Of a stretch of 64,000 bases of DNA, positions 14,942 through 23,999 are shown one piece after another. The notes below the pieces were generated by a model that saw only the letters and a list, made by a program, of their open reading frames with translations, was not told where the DNA came from and did not search any database. The stretch is from Bacteroidales bacterium. GTDB lineage: Bacteria; Bacteroidota; Bacteroidia; Bacteroidales; UBA932. Every line of letters starts with the position of its first letter. Within the stretch, counting starts at the first letter, position 1. The position numbers and the translations under genes were made by a program. The stretch is taken from the NCBI GenBank assembly GCA_017550655.1, contig JAFZOK010000013.1, forward strand, positions 620,001-684,000, read 5' to 3'.

Positions 14942-16378
14942 ATGACAATGGATGGTTCAAAAACGGGAATAGGCATCGGGCAGAAAGTTGTCCAGACGCA
15001 GACTTTGACTCCTATCCAGATCCAGACAATCAAGCTGCTGGAGCTTCCGCTCCCCGAACTTGAACAGAGGATCCAGAAGGAGATAGAGGAGAATCCTGTG
15101 CTGGAAGACCCGGTTGAGACCGAGATGGAGGAGAATCCGCAGGAAAGGAAGAAAGTTTCCCTTTCCGAGGTCAAGGATGACTCCATTCCGTCCTACCGCC
15201 TTTACATCAACAACCGAGGCCGGGACGAAAGGCCCGAGTACAACACCTTCTCCGTAAAGGAAAGTTTCTACCAGTCTCTGCTCAACCAGCTTGGATACAG
15301 GAAGATGGATGAGCGCCGCCGCAATATTGCCACGTTCATGGTATGCAGCCTGGATTCTACCGGTTATCTTTCCAGAAATCTCGAATCCCTTGCAAACGAC
15401 ATTTATCTCCGTCTGGGAATAGAAACAGATGAGAAGGAACTGGAGACCATACTTACGGAAGACATCCAGCAGCTGGATCCCGTAGGGGTTGGCGCCCGCA
15501 ATACAAGGGAGTGCCTACTGCTGCAGCTCAAGGCCAAGGAGAACCGCACTCCGGCTATGGAGAACGCCATAAAAATCCTGGACGGTTACTACGAAGAGTT
15601 CACAAAGAAGCACTTCGAGAAGATAATGAGCCGCCTTAGCATTACGGAAGACGAGATAAAGGATGCCTACGACGAGATCCGAAAGCTCTATCTCCATCCG
15701 GGAGGGCAGGTGGACGATTCCTATACGGACCAGACAATGCAGATTGTGCCGGACTTCATTCTGGAAAACGAGGACGGCCATCTGACGGTTTCCCTGCCTA
15801 AGCTCAAGATTCCGCAGATCAAGGTGAACAAGGACTATGAGAGATATGTGGAGAAGAAACAGGACAGCACCAAGGCGGAGAAAGAGGCCACAAGTTTCGT
15901 GAAGAACAAGCTGGACAGCGCCAAGTGGTTCCAGGAAGCCATCCGCCGTCGCCAGGACACTATGCAGCGGACAATGAACGCCATAGTGGATTTCCAGAAA
16001 GAGTATTTCCTGGATGGAGACGATACGCGTCTCAAACCTATGGTTCTCAGGAACATCGCTGAGGTTACAGGTCTTGACATCTCCACCATTTCCAGAGTGG
16101 TGAACAGCAAATATGTCCAGACTCCTTTCGGCATCTATCCTCTCAAGCATTTCTTCTCGGAGGGTATGGTCACCGATTCGGGAGAGGAGGTTTCCACCCG
16201 CGAGATCAAGAAGATTCTCCAGCAGAGCGTGGAGAACGAGGACAAGTCCAACCCTCTGACGGACGAGGAACTGGTGGACCTGCTCACGGCCAAAGGATAC
16301 AAGATTTCCAGGCGAACCATTGCCAAGTACCGCAGCCAGCTGGACATTCCTATAGCCCGAATGAGAAGGGAAATATGA
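14942..16378 (+). CDS. rpoN: RNA polymerase sigma-54 factor RpoN
   Basis: A 478-residue sigma-54. The N-terminal region I is glutamine/leucine-rich (MTMDGSKTGIGIGQKVVQTQ, then IQIQTIKLLELPLPELEQR), as required for activator response. Region II is acidic. The core-binding domain spans about residues 95-290. The DNA-binding part ends with the RpoN box SRRTIAKYR near residue 460, close to the C-terminus. It directs transcription from -24/-12 promoters with an AAA+ enhancer-binding protein; no such activator lies in this window. The ATG at 14942 was chosen because it directly follows the -7 box. The TGA overlaps the ATG of the amidohydrolase (ATGA), implying translational coupling. A consensus sigma-54 site occurs at 34877. 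Confidence 0.96.
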   Translation: MTMDGSKTGIGIGQKVVQTQTLTPIQIQTIKLLELPLPELEQRIQKEIEENPVLEDPVETEMEENPQERKKVSLSEVKDDSIPSYRLYINNRGRDERPEYNTFSVKESFYQSLLNQLGYRKMDERRRNIATFMVCSLDSTGYLSRNLESLANDIYLRLGIETDEKELETILTEDIQQLDPVGVGARNTRECLLLQLKAKENRTPAMENAIKILDGYYEEFTKKHFEKIMSRLSITEDEIKDAYDEIRKLYLHPGGQVDDSYTDQTMQIVPDFILENEDGHLTVSLPKLKIPQIKVNKDYERYVEKKQDSTKAEKEATSFVKNKLDSAKWFQEAIRRRQDTMQRTMNAIVDFQKEYFLDGDDTRLKPMVLRNIAEVTGLDISTISRVVNSKYVQTPFGIYPLKHFFSEGMVTDSGEEVSTREIKKILQQSVENEDKSNPLTDEELVDLLTAKGYKISRRTIAKYRSQLDIPIARMRREI

Positions 16379-18012
16379 AATATCTGAAAACAATAGCCGC
16401 CGTCCTTGCCGGGATGGCTTTTTTTCAATCCTGCACTATGAAGACTAAGGCAGACCTTATCGGTGTAAACGGAGTTGTTTATACCGTCGATTCCGCTTTC
16501 AGCATCACTGAGGCTTTTGCCGTTAAGGACGGCAAGTTCCTGTTTGTGGGCACTACGGAAGAGGTACAGAAGAATTACGCCTCGGATAATGTGATTGACT
16601 TTAAGGGCGGGGCCGTTTATCCCGGCCTCATAGATGCGCACTGCCATCTTCTGGAACTTGGCCAGAACCTTATGAGCGCAGACCTGAGGGGCTGCCGCAG
16701 CCTGGAAGAGGTTGTGGACAGGGTTAAGGCCTTCCACGCAAGCCATCCGAACCTGAAACTCATAACCGGAGCGGGATGGGACCAGAATCTCTGGCCGGAC
16801 AAGAGTTTTCCGGACAACACTCTTCTCAACGAAGCTTTCCCTGATATTCCCGTATGCCTTTCCAGAATAGACGGGCATGCGGTTCTTGCCAACGATGCGG
16901 CTATCAAGGCTATGGGGCTGGATATCAACGATAAGAACCTCAGCAGGGGAGAATGCAAGATAAGTAACGGCCGTTTTACGGGAGTCTTTATGGAGAACAC
17001 TTGCGTAAGGTTCAAGACAGACCTTTCTCCGGTAAATGCAGACAGCCTCAGCGATGTTCTTCTGGAAGCCCAGATGGAATGTTTCCGCTACGGTCTGACC
17101 TCCGTCTGCGATGCCGAGGACGAGTATCCTACGCTTCAGGCACTGGTTTCCCTGGCTGAAGACGGAAGGCTCCTTCTCAAGGTTGACGCCTGGCCGCTTC
17201 CTACTGAAGAGAATTTTGAGAAAGTTACAAAGCCTTTCACGGTAAAGAACGTGAAGGTGGATACATACAAGCTCTACAGAGACGGCGCTCTTGGGTCCAG
17301 GGGCTCCCTTCTGAAGGAGGACTATTCCGACATGCCTGGAACAAAAGGCCTTGAATTCTATGCTTACGACCGTTTCAAGAGCTATTGCCAGTGGTGCTAT
17401 GAGCACGGTTTCCGGGTTGCAACGCACTGCATCGGAGATTCCGCGGTGGCTTCTGCCCTGGATGTCTATGCTGAGTTTCTCAAAGGCCCGAACAATCTTG
17501 GCTGGAGGATAGAGCATGCACAGACCGTGGCCGATGAAGACATTGACAAATTCAGCCGGTATTCAGTTATTCCTTCCGTTCAGCCTACACACTGCACCTC
17601 GGACATGTTCTGGGCAAAGGACAGACTCGGCTCAAGAATCAGGACTGGTTACCGCTATAAGGATCTTCTCAATCAGCTTGGCTGGCTTCCAAGCGGCACG
17701 GACTTCCCGATAGAGAGCGTGAACCCGATCTACACCTTCTTTGCCGCAGTCTTCCGCAAGAATCTGGAATTCAAGCCAGAAGAAGGTTTCCAGATGGAGA
17801 ACGCCCTCACAAGGGAAGAGGCTCTGCGTTCAATGACAATCTGGGCCGCAAAGTCCACAAGTGAAGACGCTGTCAAGGGCAGCATCGAGCCGGGCAAGGC
17901 GGCAGATTTCATCACCACGGACATAGATTTTTACATCGCCGATGAAAAGAAAGTGCCGGGAACTCGCGTCACCGGCACCTGGATCAATGGAGAAAAGGTT
18001 TTCTCCCTGTAA
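16375..18012 (+). CDS. YtcJ-like amidohydrolase lipoprotein
   Basis: A 545-residue metal-dependent amidohydrolase of the YtcJ/LAF3 group. The N-terminus carries a lipoprotein signal ending FFQSC (Cys20). The first metal site is the HxH of LIDAHCHLLE (H89, H91), further ligands lie in VATHCIGDSAV and WRIEHAQTV, and the catalytic Asp is in PSGTDFPIESVNP. Substrates of this group are mostly unknown amides or imines. Family members are often exported and this one is predicted to be lipid-anchored. It overlaps rpoN by 4 bp and so is expressed with it. That linkage looks incidental in function, but both could respond to nitrogen supply (inference). Confidence 0.9.
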   Translation: MKYLKTIAAVLAGMAFFQSCTMKTKADLIGVNGVVYTVDSAFSITEAFAVKDGKFLFVGTTEEVQKNYASDNVIDFKGGAVYPGLIDAHCHLLELGQNLMSADLRGCRSLEEVVDRVKAFHASHPNLKLITGAGWDQNLWPDKSFPDNTLLNEAFPDIPVCLSRIDGHAVLANDAAIKAMGLDINDKNLSRGECKISNGRFTGVFMENTCVRFKTDLSPVNADSLSDVLLEAQMECFRYGLTSVCDAEDEYPTLQALVSLAEDGRLLLKVDAWPLPTEENFEKVTKPFTVKNVKVDTYKLYRDGALGSRGSLLKEDYSDMPGTKGLEFYAYDRFKSYCQWCYEHGFRVATHCIGDSAVASALDVYAEFLKGPNNLGWRIEHAQTVADEDIDKFSRYSVIPSVQPTHCTSDMFWAKDRLGSRIRTGYRYKDLLNQLGWLPSGTDFPIESVNPIYTFFAAVFRKNLEFKPEEGFQMENALTREEALRSMTIWAAKSTSEDAVKGSIEPGKAADFITTDIDFYIADEKKVPGTRVTGTWINGEKVFSL

Positions 18013-18070
18013 AAAGTGAACAGAAAAATATTTACATTTGTAAATAGTCTTCTATAAAACAAAACATGTT

Positions 18071-18724
18071 ATGAAAATCGTTAATCTCTGCGAAAAGAAC
18101 TCCATCGTTTGCCAGTATCTGGCAGAACTAAGGGACAAGAAAATCCAGAAGGACAGCATGCGTTTCAGGCGCAATATGGAAAGGATCGGAATGTGCGCCG
18201 CAATGGAGATCAGCAAGACGCTTGCCTACAAGGATGTTGAAATAGCTACCCCTCTGGGAATAGCTAACGGCAAGGTTCTTCAGGATAAGGTGGTGATTGC
18301 CTCAATCATGAGAGCAGGACTCACCCTCCACAACGGAGTTCTGGAAATCTTCGACAAAGCGGAGAACTCCTTCATAGCAGCCTACCGCAAATACGGAAAT
18401 GACAACAAGTTCGTAATCCAGATGGAATATATGAGCCGGCCTCCGATGGAGGGTAAAGTGCTGATAATCACGGACTGCATGATTGCGACCGGAAGTTCCC
18501 TGATGCTGGCTTACAACAAGCTCATCGACGAGGGAGAGCCTATCCATACCCATATCATTGCTTCAATATGCAGCGAGGCAGCACTTCACTATCTGTCAAA
18601 GCAGCTGCCTCACAAGAGGGTGACTTTATGGATAGGAGCTGTTGACGAGGAACTTACAAACAAAGCCTACATCATCCCTGGCCTGGGAGATGCAGGAGAC
18701 CTTGCCTACGGCGAGAAAATTTAA
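18071..18724 (+). CDS. upp: Uracil phosphoribosyltransferase
   Basis: A 217-residue phosphoribosyltransferase converting uracil and PRPP to UMP in pyrimidine salvage. Recognisable elements are VVIASIMRAGLTLHNG in the centre, the PRPP-binding loop LIITDCMIATGSS (variant of the usual VLDPMLATGGS), and the uracil-binding end YIIPGLGDAGDLAYGE. The length is normal for the family. A TACATTTG box at 18033-18040 gives the -7 element. It stands alone; 109 bp of downstream sequence up to the convergent radC end holds no feature I can name. Confidence 0.93.
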   Translation: MKIVNLCEKNSIVCQYLAELRDKKIQKDSMRFRRNMERIGMCAAMEISKTLAYKDVEIATPLGIANGKVLQDKVVIASIMRAGLTLHNGVLEIFDKAENSFIAAYRKYGNDNKFVIQMEYMSRPPMEGKVLIITDCMIATGSSLMLAYNKLIDEGEPIHTHIIASICSEAALHYLSKQLPHKRVTLWIGAVDEELTNKAYIIPGLGDAGDLAYGEKI

Positions 18725-18833
18725 CATTACCTAGATTATCTTAGCAGCAAGCTGTTCGACGCTGGAATCAAGAAGGGTGGAGTTCTCCTCCTTACCCCAT
18801 AGTAATTTCCTTTGACATATATCCTCCTTATTT

Positions 18834-19526
18834 TTACAATGCGCCGTCGTCTGAAAAGGAGAAATAACTGTTTCCGGCAATGATCAGGTGGTCCATAAGC
18901 TTGATGTCGCAGGCCTTGGCGGCTTCCTTGAGCCTTTGGGTCTGGATGATGTCTTCCTTGCCCGGAGCGCGGCTGCCGCTCGGATGGTTGTGGACCAGGA
19001 TGATGGAACTGGCAAGCTTGCCCATAGCTTTCTTGAGAATCATCTTGGTGTCCATAACGGTGGCGCCAAGACCTCCGCTGCTTAGCTTTTCCTGGGAAAT
19101 CAGACGGTTGCCGCGGTTAAGGTACATTATCCAGCACTCTTCGTGTGTAAGGTCCTTGAGCAAAGGAGAGATTGTCTGGGCGGCAGCGGCCGAGGAATAG
19201 ATCTGGGGAAGCGGAGGCGCGGTCTGGCTCTGGTAGCGGCGTGAAATCTCGAACACGGCCATAAGCTTTACCGCCTTTGTCATTCCTATTCCGGGAAAAC
19301 TGCGGAAATCTTCTTCTGAAAAACGGGAAAGCTTGGCAAGATCATTTGAGGCGGAGTCCAGTATTTCCCTGGCCAGTTCCACAGCGTTCTTTTCGGGAGT
19401 TCCGCTGGAGATAATAATCGCGATGAGTTCTTCCGTGCTGAGAGCCTGGGCCCCTTTCTGCACGAACTTTTCCCTGGGCCTCTGGCTAAGGTCCCAGCTT
19501 GTGATTGTAGAAAGATTCTTTTTCAT
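18834..19526 (-). CDS. radC: RadC-family JAB/MPN-domain protein
   Basis: A 230-residue RadC (DUF2466/YicR) protein from the ATG at 19526. An N-terminal helix-hairpin-helix-like part (SRFSEEDFRSFPGIGMTKA) is followed by the JAB metalloprotease-like domain with the HNHPSG motif (IILVHNHPSGSRAPGKEDI) that binds zinc. Despite its old name it is not needed for repair in the organisms tested; the molecular role is unresolved, with links to competence and mobile-element biology. All metal-site residues are intact. It lies downstream of rpsT, separated by a terminator hairpin, so it probably has its own promoter. Confidence 0.92.
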   Translation of the reverse strand: MKKNLSTITSWDLSQRPREKFVQKGAQALSTEELIAIIISSGTPEKNAVELAREILDSASNDLAKLSRFSEEDFRSFPGIGMTKAVKLMAVFEISRRYQSQTAPPLPQIYSSAAAAQTISPLLKDLTHEECWIMYLNRGNRLISQEKLSSGGLGATVMDTKMILKKAMGKLASSIILVHNHPSGSRAPGKEDIIQTQRLKEAAKACDIKLMDHLIIAGNSYFSFSDDGAL

Positions 19527-19539
19527 GGCATTATAAATA

Positions 19540-19568
19540 AAAAACTTCCCGAAAGTCGGGAAGTTTTT
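19540..19568. terminator. rpsT terminator
   Basis: The perfect hairpin AAAACTTCCCGA-AAG-TCGGGAAGTTTT has A/T runs on both sides. It lies 82 bp after the rpsT stop and 14 bp before the radC start on the minus strand. Confidence 0.8.
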
Positions 19569-19649
19569 CTGTAACGCCATGCAAAACAGTAAATTCGCTG
19601 CAGTGTGAATCTTAAGAAAGTAAAAAACTTTCAGCTTTTGTACGATTGA

Positions 19650-19916
19650 CTACTTTGCAGCTTCTTCGAGCTTTGCCACGTGCTTTACAAGACCGCTCTT
19701 GAGGTTGGAAGCCTTGTTCTTGTGGATGATACCCTTTGCTGCGAGCTTGTCCAGCATAGCGGCCATCTTAGGAAGTTTCTCCTCAGCCTCTTTCTTGTCT
19801 GTAGTCTCCCTCAAAGCCTTGACGGCGTTGCGGGCAGTCTTTGCATAATAGTGGTTATGCTCCTTGCGCTTTGCGGTCTGGCGTACGCGCTTGTCTGCAC
19901 TCTTATGATTTGCCAT
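19650..19916 (-). CDS. rpsT: 30S ribosomal protein S20
   Basis: An 88-residue S20, of family length, with the typical start MANHKSADKRVRQ and the helical Lys/Ala-rich body. It binds 16S rRNA early in 30S assembly. It starts 29 bp after the tRNA-Glu 3' end on the same strand with no terminator or promoter in between, so it probably shares the tRNA-Glu transcript. A hairpin terminator follows. Confidence 0.97.
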   Translation of the reverse strand: MANHKSADKRVRQTAKRKEHNHYYAKTARNAVKALRETTDKKEAEEKLPKMAAMLDKLAAKGIIHKNKASNLKSGLVKHVAKLEEAAK

Positions 19917-19944
19917 AAATAATGTTTTTGTTTTTAAAAATCTG

Positions 19945-20016
19945 TAGTCGGTAGGAGAATCGAACTCCTATTACAAGAATGAAAATCTTGTGTCCTAACC
20001 GTTAGACGAACCGACC
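19945..20016 (-). tRNA. tRNA-Glu (anticodon TTC)
   Basis: A 72-nt gene. The acceptor stem GGTCGGT pairs with ACCGACT, the anticodon stem-loop is CAAGA-TTTTCAT-TCTTG with anticodon TTC, and the T-loop is TTCGATT. A TATCTTTG -7 box lies 11 bp upstream on the minus strand (20034-20027). It is followed closely by rpsT. Confidence 0.95.
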
Positions 20017-20041
20017 AATTGGGGCGCAAAGATATAAAAAT

Positions 20042-21043
20042 TTATTTATTCTGAAAATTTTCTGCCCATTCAAATGAATAAACTACACTTTCCACCTGGC
20101 GGATGAGGTTTCTCTTCTTGTATCGCGGAGCATAGACAAATCCTTGGATCACAAGCAGTTTATTAGGGTCTTTGGAGTAAATCACGTGCTCTACGAACGG
20201 ACCGCCCATATAATCGTTTGCAACCTCCCAGAGACCGCGGATTTCCACATAGCTCTTGTCTTTGTACTTGTAGGAGGTCATCGTAGGGGTCACTGCGGTG
20301 GCAGTGGTCATATAGCTGTTAGGGAACATTCCCGGAACGTTGTTCTTGAGAACTTCATTCTGCTCTGCGATGACGGTTTCCATAGACGGGAACTGCACAC
20401 CGTCATAAGGAATGGTGTAGATAAGGATGCCCTGGTTGATGTAGGTCTTCTCGCTGGAAACCCAGATGAAGCCGTCCGCAACCTTCTTTATGGAATATCC
20501 CTTAGGGAAATATGGCGAGCCGCCGAATCTCTCTGCGACCACGCTGCGGACAGAGCTTTCCTCGAATTTCCTGGAGGCGCGGGCTATCCTTTCCTTCTCT
20601 ATCTGGTCTATTGCACTGAAGATCACTTCTCCGTCTGCCCTGACCAGAGAATCTGCGATATGGGCGTCCTTTGCGTCAACTGTTATGACAATCTGAGGCT
20701 GTGCCCAGACGTTTCTCTTCACGAACACGCCATTTTCCGCAACCTTGTCGCTGATGTTGAAATAGAGAATGTTGCGGTGACCCTTGAAAAGGTCTGAGAA
20801 AGCGTTTTCGCTGATGTTGATAAGGGTGAAGGATGGCTCTCTCTGGGGTAGCATAGGATAATCCTTGGCCAGGACATCCCTTACGGAAGTTCCCACTTCC
20901 GAGTCCCAGTTGGTCTTGTCCAGTATGACTATAACCTCTCCGGCCTTGCCGTTGACGGTCTTCATATAGGCGGAATCGTCACTATCTCCGCAGGAAGCAA
21001 GGGCGAAAGCCGCAATGGCGAGCAAAAACAAACTTTTACGCAT
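20042..21043 (-). CDS. DUF4837 lipoprotein
   Basis: A 333-residue protein with a lipoprotein signal (MRKSLFLLAIAAFALASC, Cys18). The remainder fits DUF4837, a family confined to Bacteroidota. Recognisable stretches are GEVIVILDKTNWDSEVG, FGGSPYFPKGYSIKK and YVEIRGLWEVANDYMGGPF. It is thought to be an envelope lipoprotein, with no known activity. It lies downstream of rseP with a 78-bp gap and is probably the last gene of the anchor - dxr - rseP - DUF4837 cluster. The tRNA-Glu promoter follows 3'. Confidence 0.88.
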   Translation of the reverse strand: MRKSLFLLAIAAFALASCGDSDDSAYMKTVNGKAGEVIVILDKTNWDSEVGTSVRDVLAKDYPMLPQREPSFTLINISENAFSDLFKGHRNILYFNISDKVAENGVFVKRNVWAQPQIVITVDAKDAHIADSLVRADGEVIFSAIDQIEKERIARASRKFEESSVRSVVAERFGGSPYFPKGYSIKKVADGFIWVSSEKTYINQGILIYTIPYDGVQFPSMETVIAEQNEVLKNNVPGMFPNSYMTTATAVTPTMTSYKYKDKSYVEIRGLWEVANDYMGGPFVEHVIYSKDPNKLLVIQGFVYAPRYKKRNLIRQVESVVYSFEWAENFQNK

Positions 21044-21121
21044 AGCAATTGTCTTTTTACGCTACAAAAATATCATAATCGGCGACAGGAACTCTGCCGG
21101 GAATATCAATAAAATATCAAA

Positions 21122-22501
21122 CTATTTCAGCAGACGGAAGATATCGTTTCCGAAGGCCAGTATCATAAGGCCAATCAGAAGTATCATTCCCACCGTCTGG
21201 GCCGCAATAAGGAACTTGTCGCTTGGCTTCCTTCCCGTAATCATCTCGTAAAGGGTGAACAGGATGTGTCCTCCGTCCAGAGCCGGGATAGGCAGTATGT
21301 TCAGAACGGCCAGCATGATTGAAAGGAAGGCGGTGATGCTCCAGAAGGCCCTCCAGTTCCAGTAGCCCGGGAAAATCTGTCCTATCGCGATGAAGCTTCC
21401 CACAGATTTGTAGGCCTTGGTCTTAGGGGTGAATATCAGCTTGAGCTGCTTCCAGTAGTTGGATATCTGCTCTCCGGCCTTTTTGATTCCAGCAGGTATG
21501 GCCTGAAGGAAGGAGTATTTGCGTTTTGTGATGTTGTAGAACTTTGAGAGATCTCCTTCCACAACAACTCCGAAGAATCCCTCCGGGCTGATCTGAAGAG
21601 GAATCTGGAGAAGCTGAAGGCTGTCCACATCTCTCTGGACGGTTGCCGTAACCTGCCTGCCTGGATGCTCTGAGATAAACTCCAGAACTTCAGAGAACAT
21701 AAGGGTTCTGCCTTCTGAAAGCAGTGTGGTGTCCTGGGCTGTGCTGTCCCGGGCAGGGATGTTCAGTGCAAGAAGGCGGTCTCCTTTCATCAGGCCGGCC
21801 GAGGCGTTGATGGAAGTGTCCGGCACTTCTGCCACCACGAACGGGATTCCGTACTCGAACAGGTCTGCGCTTTCCAGAATGGCCGGCATATAAACCGGAT
21901 CTATGGAGATTTCCCGGCTTTGGCCCTCTCTTTCCACGGTAGCGGTCTTGGCCTGGTCCTGAATAAGCTGTAGGCGGAGCTCGTCGAACTTCTCCACCGG
22001 CTTGCCGTCAAAGCCTATGACCTTGTCTGCATTGCGGAAACCGATCTCGCGGCCCAGGCTGTTGGTGGCGATACCTGTTGTAACATCCTCGTTCTTGATG
22101 TATTCCTCTCCCCAGGATGCCATAATGCAGGAATAGAGCACCACGGCAAGAATCACATTGAAGAAGACTCCCCCAAACAGCACGAAGAACCTCTGCCAGG
22201 CCGGATGGGAACGAAACTCCCAAGGCTGAGGATCTTTCTTCATCTGCTCCTTGTCCATGGATTCGTCTATCATTCCGGCAATCTTGCAGTATCCGCCAAG
22301 CGGAAGCCATCCGATTCCGTATTCTGTGTCTGATTTCTTTGGTTTCCATCTGAAAAGCGCGAATCCGGCATCAAAGAACAGGTAGAATTTCTCCACCTTG
22401 ATCTTGAACAGGCGGGCAAAGAAATAATGCCCGAATTCGTGCACGAGAACAAGCAGGCTGAGAGCCAGCACCACTTGCAGTATCTTCATTAAAACTGCCA
22501 T
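21122..22501 (-). CDS. rseP: Site-2 protease RseP (zinc metalloprotease)
   Basis: A 459-residue intramembrane protease. The zinc site HEFGH is at residues 21-25 in the first membrane helix, the C-terminal LDGGH (about 408-412) supplies the third ligand, and the GGYCKIAGM loop follows the first helix. Two PDZ-like segments lie in the periplasmic part between about 125 and 300. It cleaves anti-sigma factors and leftover signal peptides within the membrane. The gene starts 3 bp after the dxr stop, a dxr-rseP order conserved in Bacteroidota. Its substrate anti-sigma factor is not in the window. Confidence 0.95.
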   Translation of the reverse strand: MAVLMKILQVVLALSLLVLVHEFGHYFFARLFKIKVEKFYLFFDAGFALFRWKPKKSDTEYGIGWLPLGGYCKIAGMIDESMDKEQMKKDPQPWEFRSHPAWQRFFVLFGGVFFNVILAVVLYSCIMASWGEEYIKNEDVTTGIATNSLGREIGFRNADKVIGFDGKPVEKFDELRLQLIQDQAKTATVEREGQSREISIDPVYMPAILESADLFEYGIPFVVAEVPDTSINASAGLMKGDRLLALNIPARDSTAQDTTLLSEGRTLMFSEVLEFISEHPGRQVTATVQRDVDSLQLLQIPLQISPEGFFGVVVEGDLSKFYNITKRKYSFLQAIPAGIKKAGEQISNYWKQLKLIFTPKTKAYKSVGSFIAIGQIFPGYWNWRAFWSITAFLSIMLAVLNILPIPALDGGHILFTLYEMITGRKPSDKFLIAAQTVGMILLIGLMILAFGNDIFRLLK

Positions 22502-22504
22502 AAA

Positions 22505-23668
22505 TTATCTGATCTGTGTCAATACCTCCTGCGCCCTTTCCTTGGACTGCTTGTCCGTGGAGAAAATGTCTTCTACGGTAGGAGAGGCGACAAAATTACA
22601 TTTTTCTATTGTCTTTTCTATAACGAGAGGTATCTGTGTGAACTTTATTTCTCCCTTGAGGAACGATGCCACTGCCACTTCGTTGGCGGCGTTCATCGCG
22701 CAAGGGATGTTTCCGCCCTTCCTGAAGCTTTCGTATGCAATTGCAAGGCAAGGGAACTTCTCGAGGTCCGGGGCAAAGAAGGTGAGGGAACCTAGCTCAG
22801 GGAAGCTTATTCGTCTGGTATTCAAATCGATGCGATTCGGATAAGATAGAGCGTACTGGATAGGGACTCTCATGTCCGGGTATCCGAGCTGGGCTTTGAT
22901 GCTTCCGTCCGTAAACTGCACCATTGAGTGTATGATTGACTGCGGATGCACCACCACCTCTATCTTGTCTACCGGGATGTTGAACAGCCAGGCGGCTTCC
23001 ATTATTTCAAGGCCCTTGTTCATCATCGATGCGGAATCGATGGTGACCTTGCTGCCCATTTTCCAGTTAGGGTGGTTGAGGGCCTGCTCGACTGTTATGT
23101 TGTCAAACTCTTTCCTGTCAAGGTGCAGGAACGGCCCGCCGCTTGCGGTAAGAAGGAGTTTCTCGATAGTGGCCCTTTCTCCCTGAAGGCTCTGGAAGAT
23201 GGCCGAGTGCTCGCTGTCCACAGGGATCAGAGGGCTTGAGCATTCTCGGCTGAGACGGCTGATTATGCTTCCGGCGGCTACCAGGGTTTCCTTGTTTGCA
23301 AGGGCGATTACCTTGCCCTTTTTCATCGCTGAGATAGTAGGGGCCAGTCCGCTGAATCCCACCATAGCTGCCAGGACTATGTCCACATTGCTTCCTCCGG
23401 CAAGGTCTCCGGCACTCTCCACTCCTGCAAATACCTTTATGTCCAAAGGCTCAAGGGCGTCCTTTACTTCCCTGTATTTGTCCTTGTTGCAGATGACCAC
23501 GGCGTTTGGATTGAACTGCCTTGCCTGCTGGATCAGCAGAGATGAATTGCTGCCGGCTGAAAGCATCTCCACCTGGAAAAGGTCCTGGTGACGGGAGATT
23601 ACATCCAGCGCCTGGGTTCCTATGGATCCTGTGGACCCGAGTATGGCTATCCTTCTTTTCTGTTCCAT
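22505..23668 (-). CDS. dxr: 1-deoxy-D-xylulose-5-phosphate reductoisomerase
   Basis: A 387-residue Dxr of normal length, catalysing DXP to 2-C-methyl-D-erythritol 4-phosphate with NADPH in the MEP isoprenoid pathway. The NADPH loop is GSTGSIG (residues 11-17). Metal and substrate segments include PVDSEHSAIFQSLQG, LTASGGPFLH, ASMMNKGLEIMEA and HPQSIIHSMVQF. It starts 1 bp after the stop of a short membrane-anchor gene and ends 3 bp before rseP, so all three are co-transcribed. Confidence 0.97.
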   Translation of the reverse strand: MEQKRRIAILGSTGSIGTQALDVISRHQDLFQVEMLSAGSNSSLLIQQARQFNPNAVVICNKDKYREVKDALEPLDIKVFAGVESAGDLAGGSNVDIVLAAMVGFSGLAPTISAMKKGKVIALANKETLVAAGSIISRLSRECSSPLIPVDSEHSAIFQSLQGERATIEKLLLTASGGPFLHLDRKEFDNITVEQALNHPNWKMGSKVTIDSASMMNKGLEIMEAAWLFNIPVDKIEVVVHPQSIIHSMVQFTDGSIKAQLGYPDMRVPIQYALSYPNRIDLNTRRISFPELGSLTFFAPDLEKFPCLAIAYESFRKGGNIPCAMNAANEVAVASFLKGEIKFTQIPLVIEKTIEKCNFVASPTVEDIFSTDKQSKERAQEVLTQIR

Positions 23669-23669
23669 C

Positions 23670-23972
23670 TTACGGGGTTTCGTTTTGTTTTTCCTGCTGC
23701 GGGATTTTGCCCGAGGTTATCGTCTGGATATCCTGCATCTGCTTTTGCCACTGGAGGATTTCCTGCTTGAGGGAATCCAGCATAATGCGGTTCTGGACCA
23801 TTTCCTTTCTTGTCTGCTCGTTGGGGTAACCAGGTATGAGCCTCTTGAGCGGTGTTATGGAGATTATCAGAAAACTCAGCAGAAATGCGGCCACTGCTCC
23901 AATCAGAACATAGAGCAGCAGGCTTCTTCTGCTTACCTCCAGGTGATATTTGCCGGATAACGATTTTAACAT
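23670..23972 (-). CDS. Short membrane-anchored coiled-coil protein, resembles the N-terminus of M23 peptidases
   Basis: A 100-residue protein from the ATG at 23972 (MLKSLSGKYHLEVSRR). It has one membrane helix (about residues 19-41), then the segment TPLKRLIPGYPNEQTRKEM and a coiled coil (about 52-85), ending with a Gln/Pro-rich tail. The TPLxxxIPGY segment and coiled coil match what I know of the N-terminal part of Bacteroidota M23 (LytM-type) membrane peptidases, which are about 290-300 residues, but here the catalytic domain is absent and dxr begins at once. It may be a shortened regulatory form or a remnant. A longer frame reaching 24473 only reads antisense through ruvX and is not used. 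Confidence 0.65.
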   Translation of the reverse strand: MLKSLSGKYHLEVSRRSLLLYVLIGAVAAFLLSFLIISITPLKRLIPGYPNEQTRKEMVQNRIMLDSLKQEILQWQKQMQDIQTITSGKIPQQEKQNETP

Positions 23973-23981
23973 AAATTCATT

Positions 23982-23989
23982 TAACTTTG
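23982..23989 (+). promoter_or_regulatory. -7 box of ruvX
   Basis: TAACTTTG matches TAnnTTTG and ends 10 bp before the ruvX ATG at 24000. The upstream TTTG is 29 bp away, too far to act as a normal -33 box. Confidence 0.45.
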
Positions 23990-23999
23990 CACCCGTCAG

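Noticed and set aside
15515..17517. Long minus-strand frames opposite rpoN and the amidohydrolase (up to 460 codons)
   Set aside because: They mirror codon bias of the two well-supported plus-strand genes and show no recognisable domain.
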